DNA of 64,000 nucleotides from Hymenobacter sp. IS2118 (GCF_000715495.1 NZ_JNLX01000183.1:1-64000); one strand, 5' to 3'; counted from the first letter of the stretch, positions 34,331 through 45,064 are shown. A program made the numbers and translations. Notes: generated from the sequence alone by a model not told the origin.

Positions 34331-37300
34331 ATGAATTCAACCTTACCGAATGTGCCCAGGGCCCACGCGCCATTCTGCGTGCCGGTTCCCTTGCTTGGCC
34401 GGATAGCCGGGGTGCTGGGCAAGCGGCCGCTGCTGCTGCTGCTCACGTTGTGGCTGCTGGCCAGTGGCCAGGCGTTTGCGGCCCGCACCCTGACCACGAG
34501 CCTGGCCGCTAACCCCACCAGCATCGGGCCGGGCGGCAGCGTCACGCTCACCGGCACGGTTGTGCATAGCGCCAACGGTGGGGATAATAACACGAATATA
34601 ACGGGGCTGGCCCGTCGTCTGACCTTGCCTGCGGGCCTGACCATTACCAGCGTCACGTCGGCCAGCATGGGTACGGCATACACGTATGATTCCGGCACCG
34701 GGGCGTTTGCCTTTACGGGCACCAACAACTTAGCCGAGGGTACTTACACCTACGCCATCACCTTCACCATCGGGGCCGGCCAAGCGACGTTCGTGGCCAC
34801 GGCCTTCGCGCGGGCCACCAACACCACCACTCCGGCAGCCAACACCGATACAAGTGGCTCGGCTGAGGTGACCGTGACGCAGGCCAGCCCGTTTCTGGGC
34901 ATTTCCCTAACCTCGTCGGCCAACCCGGTGAACGCCGGCAGCGCCCTGACGCTGACGGTAAACATCAGCAACACGGGCTCGGGCACAACGACGGCCACGT
35001 CCGTGGTGCGCACCGTAACCGGCCTGCCCACCGGCCTGACTGGGGTCACGTTTGGTGGCGCGGGCGCCGCTAATGCTACCTATAGCGCCGGCACGGTGTC
35101 GTTCACGGGCGGGCCCTACAGCCTGGCCCAAGGCGGCAACAGCCTCAACTTTACTATTTCCTTCACCGCGCCCGGCGCGCCAGCCTCGTTTACGCCGGTG
35201 GCCACCGTCTCGGCCACCAACGCCACCAACCCCGGCCAGTCGGCCACGGCCAGCCTGACACAGGCCATTACGCCGATAGCTGATGTAACCACCACGCTCA
35301 GCGGCCCCACCACGCGTACCAATTCCCAGACCAGCACGTTCACGGTAACGTTCACCAACAACGGTCCTAGTACGGCGGCCGGCGTGACGCGCACCGTGAC
35401 GCTGCCCGCTAACGTTAGCGGCGTCTCGGCCCCAAGCAGCACGGCAACAACGGCTACCACCATCACCTACGCGCCCAGCGGCGGCACGATGACCAGCGGC
35501 CAGAGCGACTCGTTCACCTTCTCGTACGTGACCCCGGCCACGGGCGCAAGCATTAGCACGGTCAGCAGCATCGCGACGACCACCTCGCAGGGAACGGGAA
35601 CAGCGCCCAACTCGGCCACGGTGACGACTGCCCTGACGGCGGCGGCCGATGTGGCAACCACCCTTAGCGGCCCCACTACGGCCCCGGCGGGCAGTTTTGC
35701 ATCCTATATCATTACGGCCACCAACGGAAGCAGCATCGCGGCTGCGGGGGCGGTGCTGCGGGTTCAGCTGCCGGTTGGTCAGTCAGGGGTTAGCGCCTCT
35801 AACGATGGCGTGTACACGAGCACGAACGGCCAAGTAACGTTTCCGGCCGTAGACATTGCCAGCGGCGGCAGTGTTTCTTATTTGGTGCGGGTGCTTATGC
35901 CTGCCTCCGGCTCCGTTACGGCCACGGCCTCCAGCACGGCTACCACCGCCGACAACAACGCGGCCAATAACAATGGTACCGCAACAGCAGCCAACGTCAC
36001 CACCACCATCACGCAGCAGGCCGATGTAGCCGCTTCCATAAACGGACCTTCGGCCGTGTTAGCGGGTTCGACCGTCACGTACTCGGCCCTGTTCACGAAC
36101 TACGGTCCGAGCACTGCCACGGGCGTGGCCACGCAGCTGCAACTCACCGCCAACCTCAGCGGCGTGGTGGTGTCCAGCGGTAACTATAATGCCGGGTCGG
36201 GTTTGGTTACGTTCACAGCGCCGAGTGGCGGCATTTTGGCTTCGGGCGGTTCGGCCACCTACACCGTGCGGTTTACGGCGCCTGCCAGCGGCAGCGTCAC
36301 GGGCACCGTGTCTTCCACATCTACCACAGCCAACGGCGACCCTATTGCCGCCAATAACAACGGCACGGCACCCAGCTCTACGGTATCATCGCTTATTCTG
36401 ACCACTACGCCGAGCCTGCAGTGCGCTAATCCTGGCGGTGCGGGTTCCTTGACGGCCACGGGCACGACTATCTTCAATACCTACTACCCTGGCACCGCGA
36501 ATGCGGCCACCGGCCAGAAAGTAGTGACGGTGGGCACGGCCGCTCCCACTGGAGCCACGGCCTTAGCCGCCAATGATTTGGTGATGCTGATTCAAGTTCA
36601 GGGGGCGAATATCACAAGCACCAACGGTGATAGCTACGGTGACGGTTACGCCGGAGACCCTGGCAACGGTTATCTCAGCTCTAACCTCACGGCTGGCCAG
36701 TACGAGTACGCGGTGGTCGCGTCGGTTTCGGGTAGCACGGTTACCCTCCAGAACAATCTGGTTAATAGCTACGAGTTTGCCAACAACGCGGGCGGCACCA
36801 CGGCCGGGCAGCGGCGCTTCCAGGTGGTGCGGGTGACCCAGTACCAAAACCTTACCCTCTCCGCCAACGTCACCAACGTTCCCCGCTGGAACGGGTCGAC
36901 GGGCGGCATTCTCGTTCTTGACGTGGCCGGCCAGTTCAATATGGCCGGTTTTACCATTAACCTGAGCGGAAAAGGCTTCCGCGGCGGCGCTGGCCGCAGG
37001 CTGAACGCCCCCAGCGGCACAGCCAACGGCACCGACTACGTGACCACGGCCCCCGCTGATGCCACGACTCTTACAGGGCGAAATGCTTCGAAAGGGGAGG
37101 GCATTGCCGGTACGCCGCGCTTCGTCAACGATAACGGGACGCAGGTTGATAACACGGTGGAGGGCTACCCCGCCGGCAGCTTTGCCCGCGGCGCGCCCGG
37201 CAACGCCGGCGGCGGCGGCACCGACTCCAACCCCGCTGCCAACGACCAGAACACCGGCGGCGGCGGCGGCTCAAACGCCGGCACCGGCGGCCAGGGCGGC

Positions 37301-40300
37301 AACGGCTGGAACTCCAACCTGCCCTACGGTGGCCAGGGCGGCGCTCCCTTCACGCAGTCGGCGCCCTCGCGCCTGATTATGGGCGGTGGCGGCGGCGCCG
37401 GCACCACCAACGACGGCACCGGTACCCTGGGCGGCTTTTCCAGCAGCGGCGCGGCCGGCGGCGGCATTGTCATGATTCGGACCTCTACGGTATCGGCCAA
37501 CACCGGCACCATCAACGTGGATGGGGCCGACATGACCTATGTGCCAGCCAACGACGGCTCGGGTGGCGGGGGCGCTGGTGGCAGCGTGCTCTTTATCGCT
37601 AACAACAGCCTATCGGCCATTACCATCACGGCGCGGGGCGGCAGAGGCGGTAGCAATACCGGGGATACGTCCCCCCACGGCCCCGGTGGCGGTGGCTCGG
37701 GCGGTCTGGCCTTTACTTCTTCTGCTACTAGTATCTCATCTTCCTTCAGTGGGGGGGGCAATGGTTCTACTTTCGGCAGCATTGCTTATGGTTCCACCGT
37801 GGGCACGACCTCGACGCCGCCGTTCCGCAGCAACGTGCAGGTGTCCGAAACGCCCCTGATTCAAGCCTCTGCCAACTGCGTGGCCGATGTGACGACCACC
37901 CTCACCGGGCCCAGCATCATACCGGTGAATAGCCCCTCGGGCTTGTACACGGTAACGTATACTAATAACGGGCTGGGCGCCGCTGCCAACGTAACGCGCA
38001 CGGTGACCCTGCCCACCGGGGCCACTTTGTCGACCGAGCAGCTGGCGGCCATTACGGCCCAGGGCGGTTCGGTTACGGGCCTCGTCATCAACTTCGGAAC
38101 GCTGGTATCGCAAGTGAATGGCGGCACGGCCACCTTCACCTTCAGCTTTACCACCCCGACTAGCCCCACCGCCAGCGGTGTCACCCTGCCGCTGACCAGC
38201 AATACCTCGACATCGACCAACCAGGGCAGCAACGTAGCGCCAAACTCCGCTACCATCAACCTGACCGTGGCCTTTATTGCCGACGTGGCGACGAGCATCA
38301 CGCCCACACCTTCGCCAGTGAACGCCGGCGGGGCTCTGAGCTTTGCCGTGATCTACACCAACATCGGACCAAATGCCGCCGACGGCTACACCCGGACCCT
38401 GCAACTGACGGCCGGCCTTGGCGCCGCAAACGTGACCTTTGCCAACTTGCCCACAGGGGTTACGGCTACGTACAATAACACAAACGGCACGGTGACCTTT
38501 ACGGGTACTCCAACGTCGCTGGCCAGCGGGGCCAACCAGAACCTGACGGTGAACATTGCCAGCGTGCCGGCCTCTTTCGCGTCCGTCACGGCGTCGTCAA
38601 CGACCAGCACCACGACCTTGGAGAACGGAGCAACGGCCAATAACACGGCCAGCCTCACCGTACCAGTGACGCCGATTGCCGACGTAACCACAACAATAGC
38701 CGGCCCGGTGAACTTGGTGCCGGGTCTGCCTTCGGGCACTTACACGGCGGCTTTCACCAACAACGGCCCGAGCAGCGCCGCTACCGTAACCCAGCAAGTG
38801 ACCTTGCCGGCCGGCGCAACCAACGTCTTCGTGAACGGTGTGGCTTACACGCCGGTAAATGGGGTGATTGACTTCGGCACGGCGGCTACCCTGGCTGCTG
38901 GCGCTACCAACACGTTCAATTTTAGCTTCACGGCGCCGGCTACGCCCGGTTCGGTGGACCTGGTGAGCAACGTGAGCACCACGACGAGTGAAGGCGATAA
39001 TTTGGCTCCGAACTCCGCCACCCTCACCGTTACGGTATTGAGCACGGCCGATGTCGTGGCCACCATCGCACCCGCCGCCACTACGGTTACGGCCGGGCAA
39101 ACGGGGACGTTCAACGTTACTTTCAGCAACAACGGCCCGGCCGATGCGGCCACCGTAGTATCGCGTGTGCAGCTGCCGGCCGGGCTTCTGGGCGTGACGG
39201 TATCGGGCGGCGGGACTTACAACGTTGCAACTGGTCTGGTGACCTATCCCAACAGCAACCCGCTGGCAAGTGGCGCCAGCGTCGCTTCAGTTATCATGTT
39301 CACGGCGCCCACTACCAGCCCCGTAACGGCTACCGCCAGCATCAGCACCGCCACCAGCGAAGGCGGCAAAAAAGCCAACAACGTGGCCAACGCGCTGATT
39401 AACATTACCCCCACGTTTGATGTGACGACGCTTATCACCGGCCCCGCCTCTACGGCGGTGGGTGTGCAAACCACGTTCAGCATCGCCACTATTAACAACG
39501 GTCCTTCGGCGGCGCCGAGCGTGGTGCAGGTGGTAACGGGCTTGCCCATCAACCTGACGAATGTGTACGTGTCGAACGGCGGTATTTATAACGCCGCCGC
39601 CGGCACCGTGACCTTCCCCGGTCTGGGTACGCTGGCCAATGCGGCCCGCGTGGACAACACCATCAGCTTCACTCCAGCCACGGTTTCGGCAGCTGGTTTC
39701 ACGGCTACGGCCACGGTAACGGCCAATGGCAACAACGCGAACGATTCCAATCTCGCCAACAATTCGGTGCCCGCTACCACGATGGTAGTGAATCCCGCTC
39801 CCGCGGCTTCGACCAACGCCAACCTCTACACGCTGATTTCGGCCCCGGTCGAAAACGTGCTGCCGGGTGCCAGCGCGACGTTCACCGTCACCACCGGCAA
39901 CAACGGCCCTGGTGAGGCTAAAGTGGTAGTCCAGCTTGTGACCCTGCCCGCCGGCCTGACCGGCGTGGTGGTGAAAAACAACCTCGGCACGGTGCTGCCG
40001 GCCGCTTACAACGCAGTAACTGGCGTCGTCACCTTCCCATCGGTAGCCAGCCTGCTGAGCAGCAATAGTGTTCAGTACACCATCGACCTCGTTGCTCCGG
40101 CTACGGGCGTTATCGCGGCGGTTGCCACGGTTTCGGCGGCCACAGCCGATGCCATGCCGTCGAACAACATTGCCACGGCCGACGTGACCGTGACGCCGGT
40201 AACCGACGTGGCCGTGCGCCTGACCGGCCCGAACAACGCCCCGGCTGGTTCGGTCGCTACCTACAGCGTGACGACGACCAACAACGGTCCCGCCCCGGCA

Positions 40301-42961
40301 ACCGGCGTAGCTACTGTGGTTTCCATCCCGGCCGGTCTGACCGGCGTGGTCGTATCGGGTGGTGGTTTGTACAATACCGCTACCGGCGTCGTGACCTTCC
40401 CGGCCAGCGCGGTGCTGCTCAACGGCGCCAGCGTGGCCAATACCATTCAGTACCGCACGCCCAACATCGGCACGTTCACCAACGTAGCCTCGGTTACCTC
40501 GACCACCACGGACAACGTAGCGGCTAACAATACCGCTACCGTAATCACCGTAGTGGAAGGAATCGCCGACGTGACGGTGGCCATCAGTGGCCCCGCGACG
40601 GTGACGGCGGGCGGCCAGGTGCAGTACGTGGTGTCCAGTTTCAACAACGGCCCGGAGACTGCAAGTAATTCGCAGGTGCGGGTGCAGCTGCCAACGGGAC
40701 TGAATGTGACACTTACGGGGGGCGGTACTTATGATACGACCACGGGCCTTGTGTTATTCAATAACATTAACAGCCAAGCAGCCGGTTTGGACGGAGCAGT
40801 GAGCTACGCCATTCGCTTCGATGCCCCGGCTTCGCTGACGAATCTGTATGCGGTGGCTTCCATCAAAACCGATACGGAGGAAAGAAGCTACGCTAACAAC
40901 TCCGCCAGCGTGCTGACCACGGTGCAGCCAGCTGTGGCGGGCTCCGTTAACCTGCGCACTACGGTGGTGCAGTCCCCAATCCCGGTAGTAGCCGGTGATG
41001 ACCTCACGCTCACGGTAAGCACCATCAACCTAAGCGGCACTGCTGGCACCAACGTGGTGCAGCGCGTGGTGCTGGAAGCCGGCCAGACGGTGAAATTCAT
41101 CACCAACGGCGGTACCTACGACGCCCTCACCGGCGTGGTGACGTTCCCCACTTTGGCCACGCTGCCCGGCAATACGGCAGTGGAAAACACCATCGTGCTG
41201 GTAACTCCCGGCGCTGATGCATTGACAGTTCGGGCCTTGGTAGCCGGCGACCAGGTTGACCCGAATTTGGGAAATAATATCGCTAACCTCAACATCGACA
41301 TCACGGTGGCTACCGACATCACCACTACGGTGAGCGGTCCCGCGTTCGCGCAGCCCGGTGAGGTGGTTACCTACTCGGTGGTAGCCCTGAACAACGGCCC
41401 GTCTTCGGCCACCGGCGTAAGACAGACGGTGACGCTGCCGGCAGGTGCTACCAATATTTCGAACCCTGGTGGCTCACGTTCCGGAAACGTAGTTAGCTAC
41501 AACTTAGGAACCCTGGTTGCGGGTGCTGATGGCCAACGGGTCAACACCATCACCTTCACTGTTCCGGCCTTTGGTACTTCCTACGATGTGACATCCAACG
41601 TAACCACGACGCGCACGCAGACCGCTGCGGGCCAGACCAACGACGACGCCACGTTCACTACCTTCAAGCGGAACATTGCGCCCGTAGCCAACGCGGTAAC
41701 TAACGTGCTGTTCGGCCCCGAGGGCAATACCGCCAGCGCCCAGACTATCTCCCCGCTGAGTGGTACCGACGCGGACGGCAACGCGACCATCGTCTCGTAC
41801 GCCATCACGACCATTCCTCCCGCCGCCCAGGGCGTGTTGAGCTTGGACGGCAACGACGTATTGGTGAACCAGGTGATTGAGGTGGCCGACATTGCCAACC
41901 TGAAGTTTGACCCGGCCGACAGCTTCGTTGGCAATGCTTTCTTTACCTACACGGTGCTGGACAATGCCGGCGCCACGTCGGCTCCGGCCATCTACACCAT
42001 CCCGGTGGGCCAGGACCTCGACGTGACGTATAAGGCAACTCCCATGAAGGGCGGTGCCAATCCGTACCAGAACGGTGACGTTGTTGCCTACGGCATCGAC
42101 CCGAACACGGCCACTTACAACACCGCCGGCAACCTCTACAATGCCGATGGCACGTTTGCTACCGGTACGGTAAACAACGGCATCCGCTTCGGCAAAGTGA
42201 GCGCCGCCGATTCGACGCTGCTCGCCACGGTGGGCATCCGCTACACCTCGGGCACGGGCCTGTTCACGGTGATAGACCGCAACCTGCTGCCCATCAACGG
42301 CCGCAACATCCTGGTCACCATTACTACCGTGGACCTGTTCGGTGGCATCAGCGTGGTTCCCTTCAACATTGCGCTGGGCAACGCGCCCCTGCCAGTGGAG
42401 TTGGTTGCCTTCACGGCCCAGGCTGTGAAAAACGTGGACGCCCAGTTGAACTGGCGCACCGCTTCGGAGCTGAACAACGCCTTCTTCGATGTGGAGCGCA
42501 GCTTGAATGGCAAGGACTTCGTGAAGTTCGGACAGGTAGCAGGCCAGGGCACTACGTCTAGTGCCACCTCCTACGCCCTAACCGACGCGGGTATAGGCTC
42601 GAAAGCTTCGGGCCTGGTGTACTACCGCCTGCGTCAGGTGGATGTGGACGGTACGGCTACGTACTCGCCGGTTCGCACGGTGGCTTTCACCAAGAACGCC
42701 GCGATTGTGCCCGCCATCAGCCTGTTCCCGAACCCGGCTACCGCCGATACCAAGCTTGACCTGAGCCAGCTCCCCGCCGGCACCTACCAGGTGAGCATCC
42801 TCGACGCCACCGGCCGCGTGGTAATCAGCAGCACCCTCAACGCGGGCCTGGCCCACGTGCTGGAGCTGAAGACCATCGCCAGCGGCACCTACACGGTGCT
42901 GGTGCGTGGCCAGAACGGCGGCCAGGTTGTGAACCTGACCAAGCGTTTGATTAAGGAGTAA
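34331..42961 (+). CDS. Giant T9SS-secreted DUF11-repeat surface protein with a glycine-rich insert
   Basis: A 2876-residue cargo of the type IX secretion system. The signal region is RPLLLLLTLWLLASGQAFA. About sixteen DUF11/CARDB-like beta domains follow, recognisable by repeated NNGPS..A..V.R.VTLPAG and VTFPxLATLxxGxxVxxTI patterns. Between about residues 697 and 1180 a different block interrupts them: VMLIQVQGANI, GGILVLDVAG, then long G/N/S-rich segments. Near 2445-2560 a cadherin-like domain (TDADGNATIVSYAITTIPP, FTYTVLDNAG) appears, then NWRTASELNNAFFDVERSLN (about 2700) and the sorting domain (SLFPNPATADTKLDLSQLP to the end). It is probably an adhesin or structural filament on the cell surface. 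Confidence 0.9.
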   Translation: MNSTLPNVPRAHAPFCVPVPLLGRIAGVLGKRPLLLLLTLWLLASGQAFAARTLTTSLAANPTSIGPGGSVTLTGTVVHSANGGDNNTNITGLARRLTLPAGLTITSVTSASMGTAYTYDSGTGAFAFTGTNNLAEGTYTYAITFTIGAGQATFVATAFARATNTTTPAANTDTSGSAEVTVTQASPFLGISLTSSANPVNAGSALTLTVNISNTGSGTTTATSVVRTVTGLPTGLTGVTFGGAGAANATYSAGTVSFTGGPYSLAQGGNSLNFTISFTAPGAPASFTPVATVSATNATNPGQSATASLTQAITPIADVTTTLSGPTTRTNSQTSTFTVTFTNNGPSTAAGVTRTVTLPANVSGVSAPSSTATTATTITYAPSGGTMTSGQSDSFTFSYVTPATGASISTVSSIATTTSQGTGTAPNSATVTTALTAAADVATTLSGPTTAPAGSFASYIITATNGSSIAAAGAVLRVQLPVGQSGVSASNDGVYTSTNGQVTFPAVDIASGGSVSYLVRVLMPASGSVTATASSTATTADNNAANNNGTATAANVTTTITQQADVAASINGPSAVLAGSTVTYSALFTNYGPSTATGVATQLQLTANLSGVVVSSGNYNAGSGLVTFTAPSGGILASGGSATYTVRFTAPASGSVTGTVSSTSTTANGDPIAANNNGTAPSSTVSSLILTTTPSLQCANPGGAGSLTATGTTIFNTYYPGTANAATGQKVVTVGTAAPTGATALAANDLVMLIQVQGANITSTNGDSYGDGYAGDPGNGYLSSNLTAGQYEYAVVASVSGSTVTLQNNLVNSYEFANNAGGTTAGQRRFQVVRVTQYQNLTLSANVTNVPRWNGSTGGILVLDVAGQFNMAGFTINLSGKGFRGGAGRRLNAPSGTANGTDYVTTAPADATTLTGRNASKGEGIAGTPRFVNDNGTQVDNTVEGYPAGSFARGAPGNAGGGGTDSNPAANDQNTGGGGGSNAGTGGQGGNGWNSNLPYGGQGGAPFTQSAPSRLIMGGGGGAGTTNDGTGTLGGFSSSGAAGGGIVMIRTSTVSANTGTINVDGADMTYVPANDGSGGGGAGGSVLFIANNSLSAITITARGGRGGSNTGDTSPHGPGGGGSGGLAFTSSATSISSSFSGGGNGSTFGSIAYGSTVGTTSTPPFRSNVQVSETPLIQASANCVADVTTTLTGPSIIPVNSPSGLYTVTYTNNGLGAAANVTRTVTLPTGATLSTEQLAAITAQGGSVTGLVINFGTLVSQVNGGTATFTFSFTTPTSPTASGVTLPLTSNTSTSTNQGSNVAPNSATINLTVAFIADVATSITPTPSPVNAGGALSFAVIYTNIGPNAADGYTRTLQLTAGLGAANVTFANLPTGVTATYNNTNGTVTFTGTPTSLASGANQNLTVNIASVPASFASVTASSTTSTTTLENGATANNTASLTVPVTPIADVTTTIAGPVNLVPGLPSGTYTAAFTNNGPSSAATVTQQVTLPAGATNVFVNGVAYTPVNGVIDFGTAATLAAGATNTFNFSFTAPATPGSVDLVSNVSTTTSEGDNLAPNSATLTVTVLSTADVVATIAPAATTVTAGQTGTFNVTFSNNGPADAATVVSRVQLPAGLLGVTVSGGGTYNVATGLVTYPNSNPLASGASVASVIMFTAPTTSPVTATASISTATSEGGKKANNVANALINITPTFDVTTLITGPASTAVGVQTTFSIATINNGPSAAPSVVQVVTGLPINLTNVYVSNGGIYNAAAGTVTFPGLGTLANAARVDNTISFTPATVSAAGFTATATVTANGNNANDSNLANNSVPATTMVVNPAPAASTNANLYTLISAPVENVLPGASATFTVTTGNNGPGEAKVVVQLVTLPAGLTGVVVKNNLGTVLPAAYNAVTGVVTFPSVASLLSSNSVQYTIDLVAPATGVIAAVATVSAATADAMPSNNIATADVTVTPVTDVAVRLTGPNNAPAGSVATYSVTTTNNGPAPATGVATVVSIPAGLTGVVVSGGGLYNTATGVVTFPASAVLLNGASVANTIQYRTPNIGTFTNVASVTSTTTDNVAANNTATVITVVEGIADVTVAISGPATVTAGGQVQYVVSSFNNGPETASNSQVRVQLPTGLNVTLTGGGTYDTTTGLVLFNNINSQAAGLDGAVSYAIRFDAPASLTNLYAVASIKTDTEERSYANNSASVLTTVQPAVAGSVNLRTTVVQSPIPVVAGDDLTLTVSTINLSGTAGTNVVQRVVLEAGQTVKFITNGGTYDALTGVVTFPTLATLPGNTAVENTIVLVTPGADALTVRALVAGDQVDPNLGNNIANLNIDITVATDITTTVSGPAFAQPGEVVTYSVVALNNGPSSATGVRQTVTLPAGATNISNPGGSRSGNVVSYNLGTLVAGADGQRVNTITFTVPAFGTSYDVTSNVTTTRTQTAAGQTNDDATFTTFKRNIAPVANAVTNVLFGPEGNTASAQTISPLSGTDADGNATIVSYAITTIPPAAQGVLSLDGNDVLVNQVIEVADIANLKFDPADSFVGNAFFTYTVLDNAGATSAPAIYTIPVGQDLDVTYKATPMKGGANPYQNGDVVAYGIDPNTATYNTAGNLYNADGTFATGTVNNGIRFGKVSAADSTLLATVGIRYTSGTGLFTVIDRNLLPINGRNILVTITTVDLFGGISVVPFNIALGNAPLPVELVAFTAQAVKNVDAQLNWRTASELNNAFFDVERSLNGKDFVKFGQVAGQGTTSSATSYALTDAGIGSKASGLVYYRLRQVDVDGTATYSPVRTVAFTKNAAIVPAISLFPNPATADTKLDLSQLPAGTYQVSILDATGRVVISSTLNAGLAHVLELKTIASGTYTVLVRGQNGGQVVNLTKRLIKE

Positions 42962-42991
42962 GGCCCGCGGCCGATGCGCCGCGTGTATCCT

Positions 42992-43030
42992 GCAAAAAGC
43001 CCTTCCCTCGCCGGGAAGGGCTTTTTTGTG
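42992..43030 (+). terminator. Intrinsic terminator of the giant DUF11 gene
   Basis: AAAAAGCCCTTCCC and GGGAAGGGCTTTTTT pair with a TCGCC loop, followed by a T run. It starts about 30 bp after the stop. Confidence 0.9.
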
Positions 43031-43141
43031 CGCTAATCAGGATGTCACAAGCATCCCTGAATTGCCCCGGCAACAGGCCGCCGTAACCGCAGCGGCTTAG
43101 TTCGGGTTAAAGAGTGCTCATCCTTATCGATTGATTTTTTG

Positions 43142-44062
43142 ATGCAATACGATGTTCTCATTGTGGGCGCGGGCAGCGCCGGGCTTTCGGCGGCCCTCAC
43201 ACTGGGGCGCTGCCTGCGCCGCGTGCTGCTGGCCGATGGTGGCCCTCCGCGCAACGAGTCTTCGCCCGGCGTGCACGGTTTTTTAACCCGCGACGGCATC
43301 CGGCCCGCCGAGCTGCTGCGGCTGGGGCACGAACAGCTTCGGCCCTACGATTCGGTGGAAGTGCAGTGCTTGGAAATCAAGCGTATTACGCGGGAGGGGA
43401 GGGGGTTTCGGGCCACCGGTGTGGGAACTGCCGACGATGCCCCGCACACCATTTGGGCGCGGCGGGTACTGCTGGCTACCGGCGTGGCCGACATTCTGCC
43501 GCCGCTGCCAGGGTTTCGGGAGCTGTGGGGGCGCGGCGTGCTGCACTGTCCGTACTGCCACGGCTGGGAAGTGCGGGGCCAACCGCTGGCCGTGTACGGG
43601 CAGGGCCGCACCGTCACGGGCCTGGCCCTGCTGGTGAGCCGCTGGAGCGCCGACGTGGTGGTGCTCACCGATGGCGCGGGCCACCTCACGCCCAACGCCC
43701 GCCGCCGGCTGCGACGCCACAAAATCCAGATTCGGGAAGAGCGGATTTCCCGTTTGGTGGGCTCGGCAGCGAATGATTTGCAGCACGTCGAATTTGCTGA
43801 TGGCAGCCGACTAGCGCGTGTTGCGCTGTTTTTGCATGCGCCCCAGCACCAGCGTAGCGCCTTGGCCGAGATGCTGGAAGCGCGCCACACCAGTAAAGGC
43901 GCGGTGTGGGTCAACTCGGAGCTGGAAACGTCCATTCGGGGCCTCTACGCGGCGGGCGACACCACGCCCGGCACCCAGCAGGCCCTGCTAGCCGCCGCCG
44001 CGGGCAACAAAGCTGCCATTTGCATCAACGAAAGCCTGACGCGGGAGGAATGCCCGCGGTAA
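43142..44062 (+). CDS. NAD(P)/FAD-dependent oxidoreductase, thioredoxin-reductase-like
   Basis: A 306-residue flavoprotein with the fold of bacterial thioredoxin reductases: FAD loop VLIVGAGSAGLSAALTLGR, redox motif HCPYCHGWE (Cys136 and Cys139), NAD(P)-binding segment around LAVYGQGRT, and the FAD C-terminal motif GLYAAGDTTPGTQQALLAAA. The active-site CPYC differs from the CATC of housekeeping TrxB. The region around it (CPYCHGWE) is that of the TrxR-like proteins that often oxidise small dithiol metabolites or act as unspecific reductases. No thioredoxin gene is adjacent. The ATG at 43142 is preferred to the TTG one codon before it. Confidence 0.88.
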   Translation: MQYDVLIVGAGSAGLSAALTLGRCLRRVLLADGGPPRNESSPGVHGFLTRDGIRPAELLRLGHEQLRPYDSVEVQCLEIKRITREGRGFRATGVGTADDAPHTIWARRVLLATGVADILPPLPGFRELWGRGVLHCPYCHGWEVRGQPLAVYGQGRTVTGLALLVSRWSADVVVLTDGAGHLTPNARRRLRRHKIQIREERISRLVGSAANDLQHVEFADGSRLARVALFLHAPQHQRSALAEMLEARHTSKGAVWVNSELETSIRGLYAAGDTTPGTQQALLAAAAGNKAAICINESLTREECPR

Positions 44063-44130
44063 GTAATGAGCCATTAGCTTTTAGCTGCTAGCCGTTAGCT
44101 CTTATCCTTGCAGGACTCACGCAGTTAGCC

Positions 44131-44265
44131 GCTGGCGCGCGTTTCCGACGCGTTGCCTACTGGATTGGCGTTTCTAAACGCCGCCGTTCGCACCGTCTGG
44201 TCTCATTGGTCCCGCGCGTCAGAGACGCGAAACCAGTAGGCCACGCGTCGGAAACGCGCGCCAGC
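44131..44265. repeat. Compound palindrome with four small hairpins
   Basis: Two 33-bp arms (44131-44163 and 44233-44265) pair with one mismatch. Each arm begins GCTGGCGCGCGTTTCCGACG and holds the small palindrome CGCGTTTCCGACGCG. The interior adds GGCGTTTCTAAACGCC (44167-44182) and CGCGTCAGAGACGCG (44215-44229). It fills the gap between the flavoprotein and hydrolase genes and looks like a non-coding mobile or REP-type element. Confidence 0.7.
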
Positions 44266-44307
44266 AACTGAGTGCATAAGTCCTCCCTTAAATAACCCAC
44301 CTAAAGC

Positions 44308-45018
44308 ATGACTACTTTCCTCGCGTTACACTACTGGGCCGGTTCGGGCCGCGAATACGAAGCTGTGCGGGCGCTATTGCCGGCTACCGCGCGGCTGCTG
44401 GCGCCCGATTTGCCAGGCTTCGGAGGCCAGGCCGTTCCGAAGGGATTTGACTTTTCGGTGGCGCACTATGCCGACTGGCTGGGCGCTTTCATCGCCCACA
44501 ACGAGCTGACCAGCTTCACGCTGCTGGGCCACAGCATGGGTGGTAAAATAGCCATGGCCCTGGCGGCCCGACGGCCGGCCGGCCTGCGGCGGCTGCTACT
44601 GCTGTCGCCCTCGCCCCCCACGCCCGAACCCATTACCGATGCGGACCGGGCCGCGGCGCTGGCGGCCTACGGCCAACCAGTAGCAGCCGAAAAAACCTTC
44701 CGCAACATTACCGAAAAACCCCTGCCTGCGGACTTGCACCGGTTGGTGGTAGCCGACAACCTGCGCACGACCCGCCCTGCCTGGGATGCCTGGCTGAGCC
44801 ACGGCTCCCGCGAAGATATTTCGGGCCTTATGTCCGGGATAGAAGTGCCGTGCACTGTGCTGGTGGGTGCCCACGACCGTGCCATTACCGCAGCCACCCA
44901 GCGGCAGCATACGCTGCCCTGGCTGCCCGCCAACACGCGCCTGCACGTAGAATCAGCCACCGGGCACCTGTTGCCGCTCGAAGTGCCAGCCGTGGTGGCC
45001 GACCTGGCCTTGCAGTAG
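44308..45018 (+). CDS. Alpha/beta-hydrolase fold protein
   Basis: A 236-residue cytoplasmic hydrolase. The nucleophile elbow is LLGHSMGGKIAM (Ser76), the oxyanion turn is near LALHYWAGSGREYE at the N-terminus, the likely acid is Asp in VGAHDRAIT and the catalytic His is in ATGHLLPLE. The size and HYWAGSGREY start fit simple esterases or lactonases of the Pfam Abhydrolase_1/6 type; the substrate cannot be told. It is likely an independent gene, since a large palindrome precedes it. Confidence 0.85.
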   Translation: MTTFLALHYWAGSGREYEAVRALLPATARLLAPDLPGFGGQAVPKGFDFSVAHYADWLGAFIAHNELTSFTLLGHSMGGKIAMALAARRPAGLRRLLLLSPSPPTPEPITDADRAAALAAYGQPVAAEKTFRNITEKPLPADLHRLVVADNLRTTRPAWDAWLSHGSREDISGLMSGIEVPCTVLVGAHDRAITAATQRQHTLPWLPANTRLHVESATGHLLPLEVPAVVADLALQ

Positions 45019-45064
45019 GGGGGATGTGAAGTGCTCGCGCCCAAGTAATCCTACTCAGTCTGGC

